A DNA stretch of 64,000 bases. Source: Melioribacteraceae bacterium. Lineage in GTDB: Bacteria; Bacteroidota; Ignavibacteria; Ignavibacteriales; Melioribacteraceae. The translations under genes and the position numbers were made by a program. The stretch covers positions 627,692 to 691,691 of the forward strand of contig DAOSDY010000002.1 in assembly GCA_035362835.1 (NCBI GenBank). Direction: 5' to 3'. Of this stretch, positions 59,463 through 64,000 are shown in pieces. The notes below the pieces were generated by a model. It was not told the origin of the DNA. It searched no databases and worked only from the letters and a program-made list of their open reading frames with translations. How positions within the stretch are numbered: the first letter of the stretch is position 1; every line of letters begins with the position of its first letter.

Positions 59463-61808
59463 TTATTTGAACTCAACTATTGTAATTCCGTCACCGCCGC
59501 TTTCAATATTGGCAAAATAAAAATATTTTACAAATTTATAATTCTTTAATGTCCCCTGTACAAGTTGTTTTAACGCGCCCGTTCCTTTACCGTGAAGTAT
59601 TTCAACACGGTCGTATCCGTTCATATTTGCGGCATCAAGGAATTTAAGGATTTCAAGTTCGGCTTCGTCTATACGCTTACCTCTGATATCGAGCCGGTAA
59701 TTCTGATCGCTTATAATGTCGTGCTTGAAATATTTTGCTTCTTCAAAGTCTTTCTTTTTGGCCGGTACAAGATCGGAATACCGTGCTTTTATTTTCAACG
59801 ACCCGATAGTTAAAACTGCTTTATCCTTCTCAATATTAATTTCATCAATAACACCTGCTGAATTGGTATCTCTAATTGAAGCATAATCGCCGGTTTTAAG
59901 CTTGACTTTAACGGTACTCTCAACCTTTTCTTTTTTGAAAACTTTTTCCGCGTCCGATTTCAGTGTATTTATAACTTCTTTCTCTTTTTTCACAACATCT
60001 TTTCTAGCATTCGATTCGCGGATATTTTTTACGGCGTTTTCAATCTTCTTGTTTATATCCTTTAGATAGATTTCAGCTTTCTCGCGGGTTTCCTGGAGTA
60101 TCTCCTTCTTCTGTTTTTCAAGCTTGTCTACTTTCTCCTGATAGAGATTTGTCAATCCTTTCAAACGCGAATTCTCAATTTCCAGGCGCTTAAGCTGATC
60201 CCTCAAGTCCTTCGACTTTATTTCAAGATTGGCAAGGAAATCCTCGATCTTCGACTTATCCTTATCGAGATAGGTTTTAGAAAGATTAATAAAATCGACG
60301 TCAAACCCGATTCTTCCGGCAACTTCGAATGCGTAACTCGAACCCGGTATTCCCTGGTTAAACCTGTATGTCGGTTTTAAATTATCCGTATCAAATTCCA
60401 TCGAAGCATTCTGGAATTTATCGAGCTGATTAGCAAGTATCTTTAGTGAACCGTGATGAGTTGTTGCAAGAACCTTTGCTCCTTTATCTCTTAAAGTAAC
60501 AAGAAATCCGGTTGCAATAGCCGAACCTTCTGTAGGATCTGTACCTGTTCCAACTTCATCGAGAAGAACAAGAACCTTACTGCCTGAGTGATCGATTATA
60601 TTTTTAATATTAGTAAGGTGAGAACTGAAAGTTGAAAGATCATCTTCAATCGATTGCGCGTCTCCGATATCGACTAGAACATTATTAAAAAAGTGGAGAT
60701 TGGAATCGGGATGAATAGGGACTGGAATTCCCGATTGAGCGAGAAGCACGACAAGGCCCATTGTTTTAAGTGTTACAGTTTTTCCGCCTGCGTTAGGCCC
60801 CGTAATAAGGATTACCGCTTCCTCCTGCATCTTTATATTCAATGGAATTGTAGCTGTGAAACCGAGTTTTTTCAGAAGGATCGGGTGACGTGCTTCAATT
60901 AATTCCACTGCGCGTCTTTCATCGAATGTTGGTATAGCACCGATTATTTCGAGAGAATACTTTGCACGTGCGAAGATTGAATCGAGTTCCGATATGGCAG
61001 ATAGAGAGGTTTTAAGTTCACTGCTTACTCCGCCGATTTTCTCAGTCAGGTTTTTAAGTATCTTCTCTATTTCTCTCTTCTCAGCAAAGGTTAGAGATAG
61101 AATTTCATTGTTCAGTTCGAGAGTCTCTGCCGGTTCTATATACACAGTCTGCCCAGTAGCCGATTCCGAGTGAACAAATCCCCTCACATGCCGTTTGTGT
61201 TCAGCTTTCACCGGAAGAACTATTCTGCCGTCTCTTAACGTTATATATTCTTCCTGAACAAGATAGGAGTCGCTAAGCTGCTTCAGCATTCCATTAACCA
61301 TCTTACGGAGTTGCGTCTCTTTGTCCCGTATATCATTCCGGATCTCTCTTAAGCGTGGTGTGGCATCATCTTTTATTTCGCCGCTTTCTGTAAAGACTTT
61401 GGAAATCTGATGCTCAAACACTTTATCTACAAAGAGAGATTCTCTTAATTCGGAAAGGAGTTCTACTTCGCTGCCGTGAGACTTTAGATACTGAAAGAGT
61501 TTGCGAGAGGTCTCAGCAAGCTTTAATACTTCCAGAATATTACGAGCCGCTAAAACAGTTCCTTCAATCCGCGAGCGTGAGAGTGTTTCATTCAGATCGG
61601 GAAGATAATCGAGTGGAGGAATTTCATTTTTTATCAGAATTTCCTTCGCTTCATTTACACGTTTTCCGTCTTTTACTGCCTCTTTAACATCACTGTAAGG
61701 TCGAAGAAAGCTGATTTTCTCTTTACCGTTTTCTGTTATACAGTACTTACTTATATAGCCGGTTACTTTGCTAAACTCAAGTTTTTCGAGTGTTTCAGTT
61801 GAGATCAT
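59463..61808 (-). CDS. mutS2: Endonuclease MutS2
   Basis: MutS-like ATPase lacking mismatch-recognition domain; acts against homologous recombination and as a ribosome-collision splitter in Bacillus. Helical lever region (1-310), Walker A TGPNAGGKTVTLK (about 336-348), LLDEVGTGTDPTEGSA (Walker B), coiled coil (about 515-640), KOW-like (640-690) and C-terminal Smr domain LDIRGKRIDEAELEILKFLDAA plus HGKGTGALK. 781 aa. Stop lies 1 base before the accC ATG. Confidence 0.95.
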   Translation of the reverse strand: MISTETLEKLEFSKVTGYISKYCITENGKEKISFLRPYSDVKEAVKDGKRVNEAKEILIKNEIPPLDYLPDLNETLSRSRIEGTVLAARNILEVLKLAETSRKLFQYLKSHGSEVELLSELRESLFVDKVFEHQISKVFTESGEIKDDATPRLREIRNDIRDKETQLRKMVNGMLKQLSDSYLVQEEYITLRDGRIVLPVKAEHKRHVRGFVHSESATGQTVYIEPAETLELNNEILSLTFAEKREIEKILKNLTEKIGGVSSELKTSLSAISELDSIFARAKYSLEIIGAIPTFDERRAVELIEARHPILLKKLGFTATIPLNIKMQEEAVILITGPNAGGKTVTLKTMGLVVLLAQSGIPVPIHPDSNLHFFNNVLVDIGDAQSIEDDLSTFSSHLTNIKNIIDHSGSKVLVLLDEVGTGTDPTEGSAIATGFLVTLRDKGAKVLATTHHGSLKILANQLDKFQNASMEFDTDNLKPTYRFNQGIPGSSYAFEVAGRIGFDVDFINLSKTYLDKDKSKIEDFLANLEIKSKDLRDQLKRLEIENSRLKGLTNLYQEKVDKLEKQKKEILQETREKAEIYLKDINKKIENAVKNIRESNARKDVVKKEKEVINTLKSDAEKVFKKEKVESTVKVKLKTGDYASIRDTNSAGVIDEINIEKDKAVLTIGSLKIKARYSDLVPAKKKDFEEAKYFKHDIISDQNYRLDIRGKRIDEAELEILKFLDAANMNGYDRVEILHGKGTGALKQLVQGTLKNYKFVKYFYFANIESGGDGITIVEFK

Positions 61809-61816
61809 AATATTAA

Positions 61817-62362
61817 CTAATTTAGTGAATCGACAGGGGGAGTTGAAATTTTATCTTTATCTTCGATTATACTTTTTATAAAGTCGGATGCCTTGGCGCG
61901 ATGACCGATTATAAGGTCGATGGACGAAGGTATAAGATTGTAAATATGATTGTATAGCAGAGAATCTGATGCGGTTTTTTTATCCGGGAAACTGAATATG
62001 TTAAGGAATAAAAACATGCCGCTAAGGAAGAATATTATTTGAACAGTTCCAATAAGCCCGCCGACGAACTGATTCAAAAATTTATTGAGCTTATCAACAG
62101 GGTGAACAATTCTTTTAATTATTGAGGCAACCAGAATTGTAACAAGGAAAATAATTATCCCGGCTACAACAGTTGAAAAGTATTCATCTCTATTGAATAT
62201 CGGATTAAGAAGCTGCCCGAAATTGTCAGAGAATTCGAAAGCAAAAGCTATCGCGGCAATTAATCCGATCAATCCGATAATCTTCCGGATAAGTCCATCC
62301 TTGAAGCCCAGGAGGAATCCTATAACCGCAGCAATAAATATTACTATATCGATGTAGTTCAA
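61817..62362 (-). CDS. cvpA: CvpA-family membrane protein
   Basis: Four-helix inner-membrane protein of the CvpA/colicin V production family: IDIVIFIAAVIGFLLGFKDGLIRKIIG (4-30), then helices at about 32-48, 66-88 and 103-125, and a C-terminal soluble tail. 181 aa. Function is unclear; often next to mutS2. Overlaps yqeY by 4 bases (ATGA). Confidence 0.9.
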   Translation of the reverse strand: MNYIDIVIFIAAVIGFLLGFKDGLIRKIIGLIGLIAAIAFAFEFSDNFGQLLNPIFNRDEYFSTVVAGIIIFLVTILVASIIKRIVHPVDKLNKFLNQFVGGLIGTVQIIFFLSGMFLFLNIFSFPDKKTASDSLLYNHIYNLIPSSIDLIIGHRAKASDFIKSIIEDKDKISTPPVDSLN

Positions 62363-62811
62363 TTACCACTCAGAAGTTTTTCAACTATTTCTTTTATAAT
62401 TTTTCCGTCGGCTCTTCCTTTTAAATTTTTTGCTGCGGCTGGCATCAGCTTAGGAAAATCCTCCTTCGCAGTTGCACCGATTTCAGAAGCTAACTTTTTA
62501 ATCTCTTCTGCTACTTCTTCATAAGAAAGCTGCTTGGGCAGGAACTCTTCAATAATTTTCAATTCCTTCATTTCCTTTTCTGCAAGCTCCGTTCTCCCGG
62601 CATTCTGAAACTGTTCAATCGATTCCTTCCTCTTCTTTGCAGATGTAGTTAATAATCTTATCTCGTCATCAGCAGTCATTTCCTTTCCGGATCCGCTTTT
62701 TTCGAATTCAAGAATTAGTGCCCGAATAGACCGGATTGTCTCAAGCCTTATTTTATCACCCGACTTCATCGAGTCTTTAAGTTCCTGATTGATTTTTTCT
62801 TTAAGATTCAT
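62359..62811 (-). CDS. yqeY: GatB/YqeY-domain protein
   Basis: Stand-alone GatB/YqeY tRNA-binding-like protein: MNLKEKINQELKDSMKSGDKIRLETIRSI (in parts), RLLTTSAKKRKESIEQFQNAGRTELAEKE, and C-terminal GRADGKIIKEIVEKLL. Helical, 150 aa. ATG 62811 has GAGG 6 bases upstream; an ATG 36 bases further upstream gives a less likely N-terminal extension. First gene of the yqeY-cvpA-mutS2-accC run, following a terminator. Confidence 0.93.
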   Translation of the reverse strand: MNLKEKINQELKDSMKSGDKIRLETIRSIRALILEFEKSGSGKEMTADDEIRLLTTSAKKRKESIEQFQNAGRTELAEKEMKELKIIEEFLPKQLSYEEVAEEIKKLASEIGATAKEDFPKLMPAAAKNLKGRADGKIIKEIVEKLLSGN

Positions 62812-62821
62812 TTTTAACCTC

Positions 62822-62858
62822 AAAAAAAAAGGTAGGCCATTATTCAATAACCTACCTT
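62822..62858 (-). terminator. Rho-independent terminator of the exbB-exbD operon
   Basis: On the minus strand AAGGTAGG pairs with CCTACCTT (plus coordinates 62829-62836 and 62851-62858), with an internal loop of 14 bases, followed by a T-run (A-run at 62822-62830 on the plus strand). It is 20 bases past the second exbD stop and separates it from yqeY. Confidence 0.85.
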
Positions 62859-62878
62859 CAATTGATGAAATATTAGAT

Positions 62879-63292
62879 TTATATCTTAAGCAGAGTTGAA
62901 TAGTTGATTCTTAAACAGGAAGCTTTTCTTAATTCCTGCTGAATATCCGTAACTACTCCCATTTGAGAACTCTTGTCGATACGGAGCGAAACGATAACAT
63001 TCGGAAGTGCAACTCTTTTAGCATACATAATCTTCTGAATTTCATTAATCTGAGTAAGGCTGTCGTTAACCTGAATTCTACCATCCTGACCCACCCAGAT
63101 ATACGATACTAATCTTTTATTCTCTATTTTTTCGATCGCCTTGGCTTCAGGCAAGCGGAAACTGACCAGAACGTCAACTTCTCTTAGAGTTGTAGTAACC
63201 ATAAAGAACAAAAGAAGCATAAATACAATATCCGGTAAGGAGGCAGTTGGAATACTCTGCTTTGTACTGGCTCTCTTTTTTTCAAATTTCAT
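62879..63292 (-). CDS. exbD: ExbD/TolR-family biopolymer transport protein
   Basis: Inner-membrane energy-coupling component that transmits proton motive force to TonB. One TM helix (about 18-37, SLPDIVFMLLLFFMVTTT) with the conserved Asp in LPDIVFMLL, then a periplasmic domain. 137 aa. Preceded by a second ExbD and the ExbB end. A single-helix ExbD with this order is common in Bacteroidota. Confidence 0.93.
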   Translation of the reverse strand: MKFEKKRASTKQSIPTASLPDIVFMLLLFFMVTTTLREVDVLVSFRLPEAKAIEKIENKRLVSYIWVGQDGRIQVNDSLTQINEIQKIMYAKRVALPNVIVSLRIDKSSQMGVVTDIQQELRKASCLRINYSTLLKI

Positions 63293-63307
63293 TCTAATTC
63301 CTCTAAA

Positions 63308-63853
63308 TTATTTTTTTATAGCCTCAGGTTCAGCTATACTGATTGTAATTGGAATCTTATCTCTTATCTCTTTCATTTCTTCACTTCTTTCATCTATATC
63401 TACAAATCGTCTCCCTAATCTGGTAATAGAGTATTCAGATCTAACCTGAAAATAAGCGTCTTTAATTTGATCAAGTGCCTGAACATACAGATTGTAATCG
63501 GTTTTACGATCAACTTTAACTGAGACAACCAGTTTTTTGTTAGCGGGTTGATCAATCTTACTTTCAATTCTTGGTTTCAGTGTTTTGGATATCTGAGGGA
63601 TAGCAATAATTTCATTATTTAATAGTACGTCTCCGTTCTCATTAATCAGCACAGCTGCAAGACGGTCTTTTGAAATAGGAACCAGTTCCTGTTGCTCGGG
63701 AGGAGTAAATTCAGGAAGTGTAAGACCGATACCGGTATCCACATCGATAACAGTTGAGACCAGAAAGAATAGAAGAAGCAAGAATGAAATATCCGCCATA
63801 GAACTGGTAGGAATTTCTGCATCCGGCAATTTCTTCTTTTTAAGTGTAATCAT
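63308..63853 (-). CDS. exbD: ExbD/TolR-family biopolymer transport protein, larger copy
   Basis: Second ExbD-like protein: TM helix (about 17-40) with the conserved Asp in SMADISFLLLLFFLVST, then a longer periplasmic domain (45-181). Its larger size suggests a role distinct from the 137-residue copy; together they may form a heteromeric ExbD set with ExbB, a variant seen in Bacteroidota. Stops 15 bases before the next start. Confidence 0.92.
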   Translation of the reverse strand: MITLKKKKLPDAEIPTSSMADISFLLLLFFLVSTVIDVDTGIGLTLPEFTPPEQQELVPISKDRLAAVLINENGDVLLNNEIIAIPQISKTLKPRIESKIDQPANKKLVVSVKVDRKTDYNLYVQALDQIKDAYFQVRSEYSITRLGRRFVDIDERSEEMKEIRDKIPITISIAEPEAIKK

Positions 63854-63868
63854 TTTTTAATCTCTGTG

Positions 63869-64000
63869 TTATTTCTTCATTTCGTAAAGTGCGTCAATTA
63901 ATTCGATGGAGCTTTCTTCCATATCAGCAACTATTCTGTCAATTCTTGAAACGAAATAGTTGTAGAATGTTTGAAGAATCATAGCAACAATAAGACCGAA
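63869..64000 (-). CDS. exbB: MotA/TolQ/ExbB proton channel, partial (C terminus)
   Basis: Last 43 codons of a gene running beyond the right window edge. The peptide FGLIVAMILQTFYNYFVSRIDRIVADMEE (shown in parts) and the acidic tail fit the final helix of an ExbB/TolQ proton channel, expected before two exbD genes. Ends at a TAA at 63869-63871, 15 bases before the next start. N-terminal two thirds not visible. Confidence 0.8.
   Translation of the reverse strand, partial: FGLIVAMILQTFYNYFVSRIDRIVADMEESSIELIDALYEMKK

Noticed and set aside
60965..60970. CACGTG in mutS2 as a second parS
   Set aside because: Only the six-base core is present (GCACGTGC); flanks do not fit parS.
1..64000. CRISPR array, toxin-antitoxin or phage-defence island
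   Set aside because: No regularly spaced repeats, Cas-like or defence-family proteins were seen; all regions are core genes.

Overview
The window is 64 kb of gene-dense, AT-rich bacterial chromosome. Almost everything in it is a single-copy housekeeping gene. I found no insertion sequence, prophage, CRISPR array, integrase-bounded island or rRNA operon. The gene set points to a Gram-negative member of the Bacteroidota-Chlorobiota group, most likely an Ignavibacteria-type anaerobe or facultative anaerobe. The pointers are a GlmU-like two-domain sugar nucleotidyltransferase/acyltransferase of the Bacteroidota kind, YbeY with a GY-x-DK metal site, HprK beside HPF without PTS genes, folP next to cdaA, heptosyltransferases, an MCE protein, a FadL-type porin and an ExbB/ExbD set. 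The taxonomic call is inference; no marker was compared against a database.

Layout. 1-3.6 kb (+): a three-gene NADH-linked [FeFe] hydrogenase with an unusually short NADH subunit, ended by a clear terminator. 3.7-5.2 kb (+): an orphan membrane histidine kinase whose 3' end overlaps ispE. 5.1-10.1 kb (-): five overlapping genes, three GT9 (heptosyltransferase-like) enzymes, a homocysteine S-methyltransferase-like protein and ispE. 10.2-11.0 kb (+): an SDR oxidoreductase. 11.0-13.9 kb (-): rqcH and a GlmU-like enzyme. 14.0-21.2 kb (+): PASTA protein, rpe, folP, cdaA (c-di-AMP synthesis), a UPF0173 hydrolase, parA, parB, a DUF5683-type protein and a zinc-ribbon/YIP1-like membrane protein. 21.2-22.2 kb (-): a Ppx/GppA phosphatase. 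22.2-27.2 kb (+): two uncharacterised small genes, aroQ, a MerR regulator, tRNA-Pro(GGG), purF, pgsA, ftsY and a small basic membrane protein.

From 27.25 kb to the right end every gene is on the minus strand. In transcription order the blocks are: exbB (partial)-exbD-exbD; yqeY-cvpA-mutS2-accC-biotin carrier; a FadL-type porin; a SPOR lipoprotein; ssb-CNNM/CorC-small protein-MCE protein-ggt-acpS; a large multi-PAS histidine kinase; mnmA; an HNH endonuclease gene with no usable start codon; then a nearly gapless run trpS-scpA-scpB-rluB-dacB-lysS-ctpA-gamma-CA-ybeY-smg-topA-xer-hpf-hprK-M23 peptidase-DUF2795-holB-ricT-hbd.

Functionally the window mixes fermentative H2 metabolism, envelope building (LPS heptoses, isoprenoid precursors, peptidoglycan hydrolases, phosphatidylglycerol), chromosome partition and condensation (ParAB, ScpAB, TopA, Xer, MutS2), translation and quality control (RqcH, HPF, LysS, TrpS, MnmA, YbeY) and cofactor synthesis. 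I see no convincing new multi-gene system. The points most worth a second look are the HNH gene without a start codon, the hydrogenase (short NADH subunit and a Ser in its L1 motif), a tryptophanyl-tRNA synthetase with an apparent [4Fe-4S] motif, and the hairpin between tRNA-Pro and purF.
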